Positions 25,805 to 34,841 are shown, counted from the stretch's first letter. The stretch: 64,000 nt of DNA from Ascidiaceihabitans sp. (GCA_029251465.1 JAQXDI010000007.1:81381-145380); one strand, 5' to 3'. Notes: generated by a model from the letters alone, not told the origin. Program-made: numbers and translations.

Positions 25805-27115
25805 TTAGGATTTTGGGCGATTGTCCACGATCCGTACTGCCTTGCCTTCGGACCGTGCGACGCTGCCGACAGGGCCAACGTCTACGGCCGAACTGATGCC
25901 GATGCTTTGCTTGATCCCGGCACTTAGTGCTTTGCCTGCGGCGGCGCGTGCGTCGTCAGAAACGCTATCATCTGTCGCTTCGGTCAGAATGCGCATCTGG
26001 TCCATCCGGTCGGGTTTGCTCAGCTCGATCTGGAAATGCGGGGCAAGGCCGGGGGTGGCCATCAGCACCTCTTCGATCTGGGTGGGGAACACGTTGACGC
26101 CGCGCAAAATGATCATGTCATCAGAGCGTCCCGTCACCTTTTCCATCCGCCGCATGCTGCGCGCAGTGCCTGGCAACAAACGGGTCAAATCACGGGTGCG
26201 GTAGCGAATAATCGGGAACGCCTCTTTGGTGAGCGAGGTAACAACCAGCTCGCCTTGTTCGCCGTCTGCCACGGGTTCACCGGTTTCCGGATTGATGATT
26301 TCTGGGAAAAAGTGGTCTTCCCAAATGTGCAGCCCGTCTTTGGTTTCGACGCATTCCATCGACACGCCCGGGCCCATGACTTCGGACAATCCGTAAATAT
26401 CAACGGCGTGCATATCAAAGGCTTGCTCGATTTCGACGCGCATGGCGTTGGTCCAAGGTTCGGCCCCAAAGATACCGACGTCCAGCGAACAGGCCCGCGG
26501 ATCGAGAGCCTGGTTCGCGAATTCGTCCAGAATCGACAAGGCGTAGGACGGCGTGACTGTGATGCCGTTGGGTTTGAAATCTTCGATAAGGCGCACTTGG
26601 CGCGGGGTCATTCCGCCCGAAATCGGCACAGTGGCAACGCCCAAAGTGTCAGCACCCAGATGAATGCCCAAGCCGCCCGTAAACAACCCATAGCCATAGG
26701 CATTGTGCAACATGTCGCCGCGTTTCAGACCCGCAGCGCGCAGGCTACGCGCCACGACAATCCCCCAATTATCAAGATCATTTTGCGTATAGCCAACTAC
26801 CGTGGGCTGCCCTGTGGTGCCGGATGAGGCATGAATGCGCGCAACCTGATCACGCGGGACGGCGAACATCGCAAACGGGTAATTGTCGCGCAAATCGGTT
26901 TTGACGGTGAACGGAAACTTGGAAAGATCGGACAGGCTGTGCAGATCATCCGGATGCACGCCCGCGTCATCAAACGCCTTTTTGTAGAACGGCACATTGT
27001 CGTAGGCGTGATTGAGCGACCACTTTAGGCGGCTCAATTGCAGCGCCTCGATCTCGTCTCGACTGGCGATTTCAATGGGGTCGAGGGTGGATTTGGCCGG
27101 GGTAAGATCTTTCAT
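25805..27115 (-). CDS. paaK: Phenylacetate-CoA ligase
   Basis: PaaK activates phenylacetate to phenylacetyl-CoA, the entry step of aerobic phenylacetate breakdown. The adenylate-forming motif HASSGTTGQPTVVGYT lies near residue 92. YGLSEVMGPGVSMEC and TGRSDDMIILRGVNVFPTQI are family signatures. The length of 436 residues is normal. It is preceded 17 bases upstream by paaI. The oxygenase genes paaABCDE are not in this window. Confidence 0.94.
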   Translation of the reverse strand: MKDLTPAKSTLDPIEIASRDEIEALQLSRLKWSLNHAYDNVPFYKKAFDDAGVHPDDLHSLSDLSKFPFTVKTDLRDNYPFAMFAVPRDQVARIHASSGTTGQPTVVGYTQNDLDNWGIVVARSLRAAGLKRGDMLHNAYGYGLFTGGLGIHLGADTLGVATVPISGGMTPRQVRLIEDFKPNGITVTPSYALSILDEFANQALDPRACSLDVGIFGAEPWTNAMRVEIEQAFDMHAVDIYGLSEVMGPGVSMECVETKDGLHIWEDHFFPEIINPETGEPVADGEQGELVVTSLTKEAFPIIRYRTRDLTRLLPGTARSMRRMEKVTGRSDDMIILRGVNVFPTQIEEVLMATPGLAPHFQIELSKPDRMDQMRILTEATDDSVSDDARAAAGKALSAGIKQSIGISSAVDVGPVGSVARSEGKAVRIVDNRPKS

Positions 27116-27132
27116 GGGGCAAGCTCAGTCTA

Positions 27133-27606
27133 TCAGGTTATGGCTTCTGGAAAATGTTGGCCTTTGATCGTGCGGGACAGGCCGTGGAACAAAGCAATTG
27201 TGCGGCCTTCTTGGCCGGTGATGGTGACGCTATAGGTGCCGGAACGCCCTGTGCGCGAGGTTTCTGTTGCCGTTGCAACCAACACTTCACCTAACTGCGC
27301 GGATTGCACGTAGGTGATCTGGTTCTGTTGCGCGACGGTCCGCTGATTGTAGGTGTTGCAGGCAAAGGCAAAAGCGCTGTCGGCCAGCGTAAAGATGTAG
27401 CCACCGTGACAAATGGAATGCCCGTTCAGCATGTCGGGGCGGACTGCCATTTGCAGCGTTGCACACCCCGGCGTGATCTGCGTGATTCGCATGCCAAGCC
27501 CACTGCTCGCCGCATCTTTGGCAATCATCAAAGACGCACATTTTTCGGCACGGGTTTGTGGGGTCAAGGGGTGAGGTCTCGCTAATATGTTTCCGATTTC
27601 AAGCAC
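27133..27606 (-). CDS. paaI: Hydroxyphenylacetyl-CoA thioesterase PaaI
   Basis: A hotdog-fold thioesterase that removes dead-end CoA esters in phenylacetate breakdown. The core CHGGYIFTLADSAFAFACNT carries the catalytic aspartate and matches PaaI closely. The start is uncertain. The frame opens at a GTG (27606), but family similarity begins at LTPQTRAEKCA, whose first codon is TTG at 27567; neither has a strong ribosome binding site. It lies directly before paaK in the same direction. Confidence 0.88.
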   Translation of the reverse strand: MLEIGNILARPHPLTPQTRAEKCASLMIAKDAASSGLGMRITQITPGCATLQMAVRPDMLNGHSICHGGYIFTLADSAFAFACNTYNQRTVAQQNQITYVQSAQLGEVLVATATETSRTGRSGTYSVTITGQEGRTIALFHGLSRTIKGQHFPEAIT

Positions 27607-27697
27607 AGTGCGTCAGATGTGTAACGTATTCAAGCCTGCACATTGGTGGACCATGACACGACTTGATTTGCGCTGCAAAGGGCGCAAGTGTTGAACT

Positions 27698-28045
27698 ATG
27701 CATATGCAAACACCTTCGCCGTCTAACTCTCGTGAAATGCCACCACCGCAGGTTGCGTTTCACCGCACCGAACTTGGACCGATTATGTCGCTGTACGGGC
27801 GGATGGTGGCGGCAGGTGAATGGCGGGACTACGGGATTTCATCCCTGCGCGAAGTTGCGATCTTTTCAATATTTCGCAGGACGGCGGAATACCCGCTGTA
27901 CCGCATCGAAAAGCGCCCAAAACTGCGTGACAAACAGGGCATGTACGCGCTGGTTGGGATGGATGGTCAGGTATTGCGGCGCGGGCAAGATTTGAAAACC
28001 GTACTGCGCGTGCTGGAACGCAAGTTGATCCGCGTCGTCGACTGA
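27698..28045 (+). CDS. DUF2794 domain-containing protein
   Basis: A 115-residue alphaproteobacterial protein of the DUF2794 family. FHRTELGPIMSLYGRMVAAGEWRDYGISS and YRIEKRPKLRDKQGMYAL regions are recognisable (only parts quoted as separate conserved stretches). It is soluble, basic in the middle and without a signal. Function is unknown. It is a single gene between paaI (divergent) and an NlpC/P60 gene (convergent). An ATG at 27704 is an alternative start. Confidence 0.82.
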   Translation: MHMQTPSPSNSREMPPPQVAFHRTELGPIMSLYGRMVAAGEWRDYGISSLREVAIFSIFRRTAEYPLYRIEKRPKLRDKQGMYALVGMDGQVLRRGQDLKTVLRVLERKLIRVVD

Positions 28046-28124
28046 TCCAACGGAGGCCCTGCGGGCCACACGATGTTTTCAATTCCCATCCGGAAATTGG
28101 TTTTGGTCTGCTTTTCGGCTGTTG

Positions 28125-28919
28125 TCAGCCCAATCGCACCAATCGTTTGTGGGCTGTGACGGGGCCATCCCCCTGGGTTTGAATTCTAGCAATGGCTGCG
28201 TCGATAGGTTCGAATACAACGCGCATGTGGTGCGCATTTGCATGGATCAAAGTTTCGGAATCTGCGGCGAAGGCCACATGCCCTTTCCAGAAAAATAGGT
28301 CACCTTTTTGCGCGAAAGACCCAGACGGCAAGTGTGTTCCAAGTTGATCTTTTTGCTGGTCGCTGTCGCCGGGGCAAGGCAGGGCGCAGGCGATCAACGC
28401 AGCTTGGATCAAGCCAGAGCAATCGATGCCCAACCGGCTATTTCCACCCCACAGATAAGGTGTGCCAAGGTACAGTTTTGCGACTGCGATGATGTCCGTT
28501 TCGGGGTGCGTTGCCGGCGCGATGTGCTGTTTCGGGACAAAACCTTGATCTGTTTGCGCGAAGGTTCCGACCATTTCAGTGACATGAATCAAACTGCCAT
28601 GATGCAGGGTGGTCAGATCCGCCGACTTCATATTCGCCTCTGTGTAGGCGTGCGTCGCAGGTGCGCAGATGCGGTGCGTGACCGGCGTGTCAGGGCCCAA
28701 AGCAGCCGTGTTGACGTACCCGACATAGCCGTCTTTGTCGGCAATCACGTAACTGTCCGCCCCGTCTTGGCCCAAAACAGTCAGCCGTTCCCCAAACAGA
28801 ACCTGCCGATCACGGGATTGTCCGGGGTGCCGGTTCAGATCAGCAACGGGCCAAACCACCCGTGCCTTGCTGTCTTGGGTGACCCGATCCGGATCAGGAG
28901 TAGATCGAGGATCGCTCAT
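28125..28919 (-). CDS. NlpC/P60 family peptidase with SH3-like domains
   Basis: A 264-residue cell-wall-type cysteine peptidase. The N-terminal half has two SH3b-like segments (VLFGERLTVLGQDG and VNTAAL regions). The C-terminal NlpC/P60 domain shows the catalytic cysteine in LGIDCSGLIQAAL and the histidine in WKGHVAFAAD. It probably cleaves gamma-D-glutamyl-diamino acid bonds in muropeptides. No signal peptide is visible, so it may act on cytosolic muropeptides during recycling. It overlaps the upstream aminopeptidase gene by four bases, which points to a joint peptide-degradation role. Confidence 0.88.
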   Translation of the reverse strand: MSDPRSTPDPDRVTQDSKARVVWPVADLNRHPGQSRDRQVLFGERLTVLGQDGADSYVIADKDGYVGYVNTAALGPDTPVTHRICAPATHAYTEANMKSADLTTLHHGSLIHVTEMVGTFAQTDQGFVPKQHIAPATHPETDIIAVAKLYLGTPYLWGGNSRLGIDCSGLIQAALIACALPCPGDSDQQKDQLGTHLPSGSFAQKGDLFFWKGHVAFAADSETLIHANAHHMRVVFEPIDAAIARIQTQGDGPVTAHKRLVRLG

Positions 28920-30301
28920 TTCAGAACGTCTGATTTGAGCATCGTGAACAGGGCACGGGTTGCTTGACCAACGCCGCCTTTCGGGCGGGCGGGTGCCGCT
29001 GTTGGTTGCCAGCCGTAAATGTCGAAATGCATGTACGCGGGCGTTTTGGTCACGAAACGACGCAGGAAAAGCGCGGCTGTGATGCAGCCTGCAAACCCAC
29101 CTTTGGGTGCGTTGTCGAGATCTGCAATTCCGGGTTCAATCATCGCCTCGTAGGGGTCATGAAACGGCATCCGCCAGACCGGATCAGCGCAGGCTGTCGC
29201 GGCGGCCTCAAGCGCGGTCGCGAGTTGTGGATCATCCGTAAAATAAGGGGCCAGATCAGGACCAACTGCGACACGCGCCGCGCCCGTCAGTGTTGCCATG
29301 GAAATGATCAGATCAGGATTTTCTTCGTCGGCGAGCGCCAAGGCATCGGCCAAAACAAGGCGCCCTTCTGCGTCGGTGTTGTTGATTTCAACCGTTAGTC
29401 CCTTGCGCGATGTCAGGATATCCTGTGGGCGAAACGCGTTGCTAGACACTGAATTTTCGACCGCTGGGATCAGCACGCGCAATTGAATGTCTTGCCCCGT
29501 GGCCATCAACATATGCGCAAGACCCAAGACCGCTGCAGAGCCGCCCATGTCCTTTTTCATCAATCCCATCGACGCACCTGGCTTTAGATTTAGGCCGCCT
29601 GTGTCGAAACAAACGCCCTTGCCGACCAGCGTAATTTTGGGCCCTGACGCACCCCAGCGCAAGTCGATCAGACGCGGCGCGCGATCAGCAGCGCGACCAA
29701 CGGTGTGGATCATGGGAAAGTTCTGCGCCAGTAAATCCTCGCCGGTGATAACCGTGATTTCAGCCTCAAACGCGGCGGCTAAATTGCGTGCAGCGTGTTC
29801 TAAATCTGGCGGGCCCATGTCTGATGCGGGGGTGTTAATCAGGTCGCGAGTCAATGCCTCTCCGCTGGCGAGTATCTGGATCTCTGCGGCATCAATGTCG
29901 GCGTGTGCGGCCAGTTGTGCGGCCATAGGAGCAACCGTAGCGTAGCGATCAAACCGGTAGCTTTGCAACAACCAGCCAAGGGATTCTTCGGCCAATTGAT
30001 CAGGTGTCAAACCGGACTCAATTGCATAAACACCTGCGGGTAACGTCGCGGCGGCTGCGGCCAGCGGGAAACGACCCCGCGTCCGTGTAGCGTCTGATCC
30101 GAACCCTGCCAAAGCCATCGCGATCTGCCCATCGGGTCCAGGTACAATCACCGCTTGGCGCATCCCGCCGGTAAATCCGTTGGCAGTTGCCCAGCCCTGA
30201 ACAGATGCTGTTTGGGCCGAGAGCCAATCAGCGCAGTTTGCTTCGTCAATCACATGAAGGGGGATGGTTGGCGCAGAGGGGTCGGCAAATTGAACGGACA
30301 T
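28916..30301 (-). CDS. Leucyl aminopeptidase family protein (M17)
   Basis: A 461-residue metallo-aminopeptidase of family M17, releasing N-terminal residues from peptides in the cytosol. Metal ligands lie in VGKGVCFDTGGLNLK, MKKDMGGSAA and the signature NTDAEGRLVLADAL. The start at 30301 (MSVQFADP) follows AGAAAGAT and is preferred to an ATG 20 codons upstream. The gene overlaps the NlpC/P60 peptidase gene (ATGA), a pairing also seen in related bacteria. Confidence 0.92.
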   Translation of the reverse strand: MSVQFADPSAPTIPLHVIDEANCADWLSAQTASVQGWATANGFTGGMRQAVIVPGPDGQIAMALAGFGSDATRTRGRFPLAAAAATLPAGVYAIESGLTPDQLAEESLGWLLQSYRFDRYATVAPMAAQLAAHADIDAAEIQILASGEALTRDLINTPASDMGPPDLEHAARNLAAAFEAEITVITGEDLLAQNFPMIHTVGRAADRAPRLIDLRWGASGPKITLVGKGVCFDTGGLNLKPGASMGLMKKDMGGSAAVLGLAHMLMATGQDIQLRVLIPAVENSVSSNAFRPQDILTSRKGLTVEINNTDAEGRLVLADALALADEENPDLIISMATLTGAARVAVGPDLAPYFTDDPQLATALEAAATACADPVWRMPFHDPYEAMIEPGIADLDNAPKGGFAGCITAALFLRRFVTKTPAYMHFDIYGWQPTAAPARPKGGVGQATRALFTMLKSDVLK

Positions 30302-30383
30302 AAGGTATCTTTCTGTGACCTGAATTTGGCCACAGCCTAGCCGCTTGTGCGCGACCTGCAAGACCGATCATACGCCGCGATGA

Positions 30384-30764
30384 TCAGATCGTGATGTCCT
30401 GTAGTTCCCAAATTGCAGTCAACGATCCCTCGCCGATGCGCATCAGACGATGCATGGTGGCGGCCAGCGCAATATCGCTTTTGTTGTCGACGCAGACGGT
30501 TACGTCGTTGGCAACAATTGACACGCCTTTCATGCCGATCTGATCAGCAATCGCGACCAAAGATCGGGCACTTTTGCGCAGTTCGGCCCAGTTCGCCGCC
30601 TTAAACAGCCGCTCACAATGGGACAGGCGCAACGCCAATTCCTCCATTGCGCGACACACCACATCTTCGGCCCCGGCGGGCCCAAGCTGCGCATAAAGCG
30701 TGCTGAGCTGGCTGTGATCCAGATCGACCTGCTCCGTCAATCGGAGTTGTGTTACCACTTGCAT
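30384..30764 (-). CDS. Hpt-like helical protein without the phospho-accepting histidine
   Basis: A 126-residue, all-helical soluble protein. The stretch LFKAANWAELRKSARSLVAIADQIGM looks like the four-helix Hpt domain signature (A-H-x-L-K-G), but the histidine position is occupied by arginine (SARSL). If related to Hpt proteins it cannot carry phosphate there and might act as an adaptor or inhibitor. This is my reading from pattern only. It is divergent from the carbonic anhydrase gene. Confidence 0.55.
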   Translation of the reverse strand: MQVVTQLRLTEQVDLDHSQLSTLYAQLGPAGAEDVVCRAMEELALRLSHCERLFKAANWAELRKSARSLVAIADQIGMKGVSIVANDVTVCVDNKSDIALAATMHRLMRIGEGSLTAIWELQDITI

Positions 30765-30927
30765 TTCTTTCTCACCCTAAACTCATGACCCCCACGGCCA
30801 ACGTCAATTTGGCAAAAGACCTTTTCGATTTGGTTAGTGCATCGAACATCCACACGTCTTTTTCTCTCGAATTCGATAAGAATTCAGGCTAATGAGCAGG
30901 ACGTTTGAATAGGGTTTGGATCCAAAT

Positions 30928-31578
30928 ATGCAGCACGCGAAACCTTTGCCGGCCTATCTTTTGCAACGATATCAGGGGTGGAAAGCCACCGGTTACGCGG
31001 AAAACCAAGCCTGGTATCGCCGTCTTGCGTCCGAAGGGCAGCGCCCGCGCGCAATGGTGATTTCTTGTTGTGACAGTCGCGTTCATGTCACGTCGATTTT
31101 CGGCGCTGATCAGGGCGAGTTTTTTATCCACCGCAACATCGCAAATCTTGTCCCGCCGTTTGCGCCAGACGGTGACCATCACGGCACCAGTGCAGCGGTG
31201 GAATATGCCGTAACTGCCTTGAATGTAGCGCATTTAATCGTGTTGGGTCATTCCAGCTGCGGTGGCGTTCAGGGCTGCATCGACATGTGCAAAGGCAACG
31301 CGCCACAGCTCGAGGAAAAGGCCAGTTTCGTTGGTCGTTGGATGGATATTTTACGCCCGAAATACGCTCTGGTTGCAGACGAACCTGACCCTGAAATCCA
31401 AGCCCGCCAACTGGAAAAACACGCGGTCATGGCCTCTATGGAAAATCTGATGACCTTTCCGTTTATCAAAGACCGGGTCGAGGATGGTGCGCTGACATTA
31501 CACGGCTTGTGGACGGATATCGGCGAAGGCGGGCTGGAGTATTTCAACCCCGAAACCAAAGTATTTCAGGGCGTTTGA
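30928..31578 (+). CDS. Beta-class carbonic anhydrase
   Basis: Interconverts CO2 and bicarbonate with a zinc cofactor. Zinc ligands are in ISCCDSRV (Cys, with the Asp-Arg dyad) and LGHSSCGGVQG (His and Cys). The length is 216 residues from the ATG at 30928. An in-frame TTG at 30916 is rejected because the purine-rich AGGG is too close to it. The gene is followed by SbtA-like and SbtB-like genes, which suggests control of the internal bicarbonate pool. Confidence 0.93.
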   Translation: MQHAKPLPAYLLQRYQGWKATGYAENQAWYRRLASEGQRPRAMVISCCDSRVHVTSIFGADQGEFFIHRNIANLVPPFAPDGDHHGTSAAVEYAVTALNVAHLIVLGHSSCGGVQGCIDMCKGNAPQLEEKASFVGRWMDILRPKYALVADEPDPEIQARQLEKHAVMASMENLMTFPFIKDRVEDGALTLHGLWTDIGEGGLEYFNPETKVFQGV

Positions 31579-31655
31579 CTTTACTTCGTTAAAATTTCAT
31601 CTACGTCTCCGATTAATTGAACAATCGTTCATAAAATCAGCAAGGAATGACCGGT

Positions 31656-32633
31656 ATGGATGATATTCTAAGTCTTGCGGCGAACAATTTGGTGTCGCCG
31701 ATAATCTTGTCTTTTGCGCTTGGCGTGTTGGCGGCCTTGGCCCGATCCGACCTCAGTATTCCCGAAGCGGTTGCCAAAGGCATGTCGATCTACCTGCTGT
31801 TTGCCATCGGATTTAAGGGCGGTGTCAGCGTCGCAGATCACGGGATCGACGGCACGCTGGGCCTGTCACTTTTGGCTGGCATAATCCTGTCTTTCGCACT
31901 GCCGCTGATCGCGTTTGGCCTGCTGCAATTCATGTCAAAACTGTCAAGGCTTGATGCCGCAGCGGTCGCCGCACACTACGGTTCGATCTCGATCGTGACC
32001 TTTGTGGCGGCAACATCTGTTCTGGAAAGTTCCGGCATTGCATCCGAGGGACACATGGTCGCCGTCGCCGCCGCGATGGAAGCACCAGCGATCCTATCGG
32101 CCCTTTGGCTGGTGTCACGCGGATCATCCGGTCAACGGATGGACAACGACCTGATGCGTGAAATTTTGTTGAACGGATCAATCGTTCTGCTGATTGGCGC
32201 GTTCTTTATCGGCTGGGCAACAGGCCCCGCAGGCCTCGCAGAAATCGAAAGCTTTATCGTCGCCCCATTCAAAGGCGTGCTGTGCCTGTTCTTGCTGGAC
32301 ATGGGTCTGGTGGCCGGCCGTGGCCTGCGCGAAGGCGGCGGCGTCATGCGTCCCGGCTTGTTGGCGTTTGGTGTCTTGATGCCGGTGATCGGCAGCGTCT
32401 TTGGCCTAGGGGCGGGCTTGTTGTTGGGCCTGTCCACCGGGGGCGTGGTCCTGATGATGGTGCTCAGCGCCTCGGCCAGCTACATCGCCGTGCCCGCCGC
32501 CATGCGCGTGGCCCTGCCCGAAGCAAAACCATCCATCTATCTGACGCTATCCTTGGGCGTAACGTTCCCATTCAACCTAACGATTGGCATCCCGCTGTAC
32601 CTTGCGGTGGCCCAATTCGCGACAGGAGGCTAA
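31656..32633 (+). CDS. sbtA: Sodium-dependent bicarbonate transporter SbtA-like
   Basis: A 325-residue membrane protein with about ten segments, matching the SbtA family of Na+/HCO3- symporters first known from cyanobacteria. LSFALGVLAALARSDLSIPE and KGMSIYLLFAIGFKGG are family signatures near the N-terminus. The ATG at 31656 is nine bases after AAGGA, whereas the ATG at 31647 directly abuts it. It is three bases before the PII-like gene and 77 bases after the carbonic anhydrase gene. Confidence 0.88.
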   Translation: MDDILSLAANNLVSPIILSFALGVLAALARSDLSIPEAVAKGMSIYLLFAIGFKGGVSVADHGIDGTLGLSLLAGIILSFALPLIAFGLLQFMSKLSRLDAAAVAAHYGSISIVTFVAATSVLESSGIASEGHMVAVAAAMEAPAILSALWLVSRGSSGQRMDNDLMREILLNGSIVLLIGAFFIGWATGPAGLAEIESFIVAPFKGVLCLFLLDMGLVAGRGLREGGGVMRPGLLAFGVLMPVIGSVFGLGAGLLLGLSTGGVVLMMVLSASASYIAVPAAMRVALPEAKPSIYLTLSLGVTFPFNLTIGIPLYLAVAQFATGG

Positions 32634-32636
32634 CCC

Positions 32637-32948
32637 ATGCAAACCCATGACGCCAAACGCGTAGAAATCACCATCGAAGCGGTGATGCAAAAGCGACTGA
32701 CCGACGCAATCGAGGCCGCAGATGTCACCGGATACACCGTCTTGCCCGTTTTGGGCGGGTCAGGTCGCTCTGGTGGTTGGAGCCGCGAAGGCCAAATCAG
32801 CCGCGCCTCTGGCATGGTGCAGGTCATCTGCATCATCCGCCCCGAAATGGTCGACGCCTTGCTCGACGCGGCCTTTGCGGTTGTGGATCGTCACATCGGT
32901 GTCGTCAGTGTGTGCGATTGCCAAGTGCTGCGCGCCGAGCGGTTTTAA
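32637..32948 (+). CDS. sbtB: SbtB-like PII signalling protein
   Basis: A 103-residue member of the PII superfamily, closest in context to SbtB, which binds adenyl nucleotides (including cAMP in cyanobacteria) and gates SbtA. The ferredoxin-like fold is recognisable from VEITIEAVMQKRLTDAIEAA, a glycine/serine-rich T-loop region (GGSGRSGGWSREG, 40-52) and the IICIIRP-like third strand. The C-terminal Cys motif seen in some SbtB proteins is absent. It is probably cotranscribed with sbtA. Confidence 0.83.
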   Translation: MQTHDAKRVEITIEAVMQKRLTDAIEAADVTGYTVLPVLGGSGRSGGWSREGQISRASGMVQVICIIRPEMVDALLDAAFAVVDRHIGVVSVCDCQVLRAERF

Positions 32949-32966
32949 TCGCTCAAGCGCCCCTGT

Positions 32967-33119
32967 TCAGGATTCAATCTTGGAATAGCGCTGCAATTCC
33001 CGCGCAAACAGGGTCACCATTTCTTCTTTGGTGACCCGATCAGGTTCCCATTGCTGTGCCTTGTAGTTCCTTGGCTGAAATCTGAAAATCCGGCTGCCTA
33101 GCCTGTGTAATAGGTCCAT
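32967..33119 (-). CDS. Small basic protein, 50 residues
   Basis: A short reading frame that begins MDLLHRLGSRIFRF, continues with QPRNYKAQQWEPDRVTKEEM and ends LQRYSKIES. It has a good ribosome binding site (GAGGTGGG, five bases before the ATG). The composition looks like a real protein: an amphipathic N-terminal helix with Arg and Phe, then a charged helix. No family recognised. It stands alone between the convergent sbtB gene and the DUF4139 gene. An in-frame 9-base inverted repeat (33011-33037) is part of its coding sequence. Confidence 0.6.
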   Translation of the reverse strand: MDLLHRLGSRIFRFQPRNYKAQQWEPDRVTKEEMVTLFARELQRYSKIES

Positions 33120-33209
33120 TCTACCCACCTCAATTAACTCACCCAGACTCAGGATGACCGATGGAAATTAAAATGCGGTTGAACTTTTCATCCGCGTTTT
33201 ACTAGAATT

Positions 33210-34841
33210 TTAACGCAAGACCATGCCATCCGGCCACGAGATCTTGGTCTTGAGCGAAATCGACTGCTTTTCGCCTGCATCCATGTCCAGCGCCCAGTGC
33301 AAGATGCCGCGTTGGTCCTCGTAATTTTCATCCGTGGGGCGCGGGGCGGCGGACCAGGTGATCTCCAAATCCTCTTGTTCGGTGTGCGGCACGCTGTCCA
33401 GCAAGGTCACAGCCCACGTTTCACCCGTCAGGTTTTCGACATCGATCCGCACGTCTTCGGTCTTTTCGTTCGAACGCGAGATGATGCCGCGATCACCCTC
33501 ATTGCGGTTCAGGACGGTGCGCGTCAGGCGGATACCGTGGATCGGCCCAAAGCCGATTTCGGTTTCCGCACCTGCCACGATTTCCCCGACAGTCGTTTCG
33601 CTGATCACAGTCCCATCGACATACAAACGTGCTTGGTTTGCGGGCAAAATACGTTCGCCGCTGGTGTTGGCGAATTTCACCATGCGGAACGCGGTGTCGT
33701 GACCTTGGGCCACGGCGCGTGCGGTCATTTCAGCGTCAAATTCTAGCGTGCCAAGCGACAAGCGCACGTCTTCGTAACGCCCGTTCACGTCGACCTTATG
33801 GGCAAACGAATAGCTGGCCGCGATGCCCGGAATGAACACAGCGTCTGATCTGGATTCTTCGATAATCACCGGTGATTCCAAAATCATGTCCGCCGCGCTG
33901 CCACGCTCGAGACTGGTGGTTTGGTTGGAAAACTTACGCGCTTTGTCCGGGTCCTGTATCCGCAACAGCTGCGAACGCGGCCCCCAAGGATCGGTGCGAC
34001 TGCTAAGCGAAAGCGACGACAGGGTCATGTCGACGTTTGTCCAATCCAACCCTGAACTCTGACGCACAAGCGCCCCGCCTTCCATCGTCAGATGCGGAGT
34101 TTCCTTTGTCGTGTCCAGCCGCAGATCATACGTCGGTTCCCAGCGCGCATCAGTGTAATGCGACATCTTCAAAACACTATCCTGCGCGTCGGTCACGTTG
34201 ATCGTCAGGCTTAGCTGGGCGATCCGTTCGTCGTAAGGCAGCAGCGCGTTTCGGGCCAGTTGCGCACGCGAAACATCATCCTGAAGCGGTTTCAGATCCT
34301 TGGACAGCGTGCGCACGTCAATATTGCTACGCTGGATCGCGGCTGTGGCAGACAGCGTTTCCTCGGAAATCATCCGGGACAAATCGCGCAACGTATCGAT
34401 GCCGTCGGGCAGGGTCTGGCTGTTGGCCAGCTCCTTTAGAAATGCGATCTGGGACTGGGCAGCAGAGCCTGACAATCCGGCCGCAGTGATCTTGTCCTGC
34501 TGATCTTGCAAGGCCTGTTTGGCGGCGTCAAGAACAGCATCCGCCGCCACCAGTTCAGGCGTCTGAGGGGGCTCGGCGGGTCCAAGATTGGTCAGCTTCC
34601 ATTCGCTTGCCAAAATCGTGGCACCGGGCAGTTCAATGTCCAGCGGCACGTCGGCCATGTACGAAAACAAATCCGGCAACAGCACCGTATGACGCCCCGC
34701 AGGCAGCGCAATGCCAGTGGTTCGGGTCAAAATCGCACCGTCCGTATAAACGGTCACATCGCTCGGCACACTGCGCGCGACGATGGTATCGGCAAAGACA
34801 AAAGACGGGGAAACAGCAAACAACAAAGCAACAAAGCGCAT
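33210..34841 (-). CDS. DUF4139 domain protein, secreted
   Basis: A 543-residue protein with a signal peptide (MRFVALLFAVSPSFVFA). The N-terminal region (PSDVTVYTDGAILTRT) matches DUF4140. A helical coiled-coil stretch follows at about residues 95-190, then a DUF4139 beta-rich domain from about 205 containing YDLRLDTTKETPHLTMEGGA-type sequence. Function is unknown; the family is exported and sometimes found near mucoidy or envelope genes. The ATG at 34841 is chosen because it places the signal at the N-terminus. Confidence 0.82.
   Translation of the reverse strand: MRFVALLFAVSPSFVFADTIVARSVPSDVTVYTDGAILTRTTGIALPAGRHTVLLPDLFSYMADVPLDIELPGATILASEWKLTNLGPAEPPQTPELVAADAVLDAAKQALQDQQDKITAAGLSGSAAQSQIAFLKELANSQTLPDGIDTLRDLSRMISEETLSATAAIQRSNIDVRTLSKDLKPLQDDVSRAQLARNALLPYDERIAQLSLTINVTDAQDSVLKMSHYTDARWEPTYDLRLDTTKETPHLTMEGGALVRQSSGLDWTNVDMTLSSLSLSSRTDPWGPRSQLLRIQDPDKARKFSNQTTSLERGSAADMILESPVIIEESRSDAVFIPGIAASYSFAHKVDVNGRYEDVRLSLGTLEFDAEMTARAVAQGHDTAFRMVKFANTSGERILPANQARLYVDGTVISETTVGEIVAGAETEIGFGPIHGIRLTRTVLNRNEGDRGIISRSNEKTEDVRIDVENLTGETWAVTLLDSVPHTEQEDLEITWSAAPRPTDENYEDQRGILHWALDMDAGEKQSISLKTKISWPDGMVLR

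Noticed and set aside
31618..31631. TGAAC-AATC-GTTCA as a LexA box upstream of sbtA
   Set aside because: The half-site spacing is four bases, not the seven required by the alphaproteobacterial LexA motif, and the genes are not SOS genes.
33011..33037. Strong hairpin GGGTCACCA-N9-TGGTGACCC after sbtB as a terminator
   Set aside because: It lies wholly inside the 50-codon minus-strand gene and has no T-tract on the plus strand.
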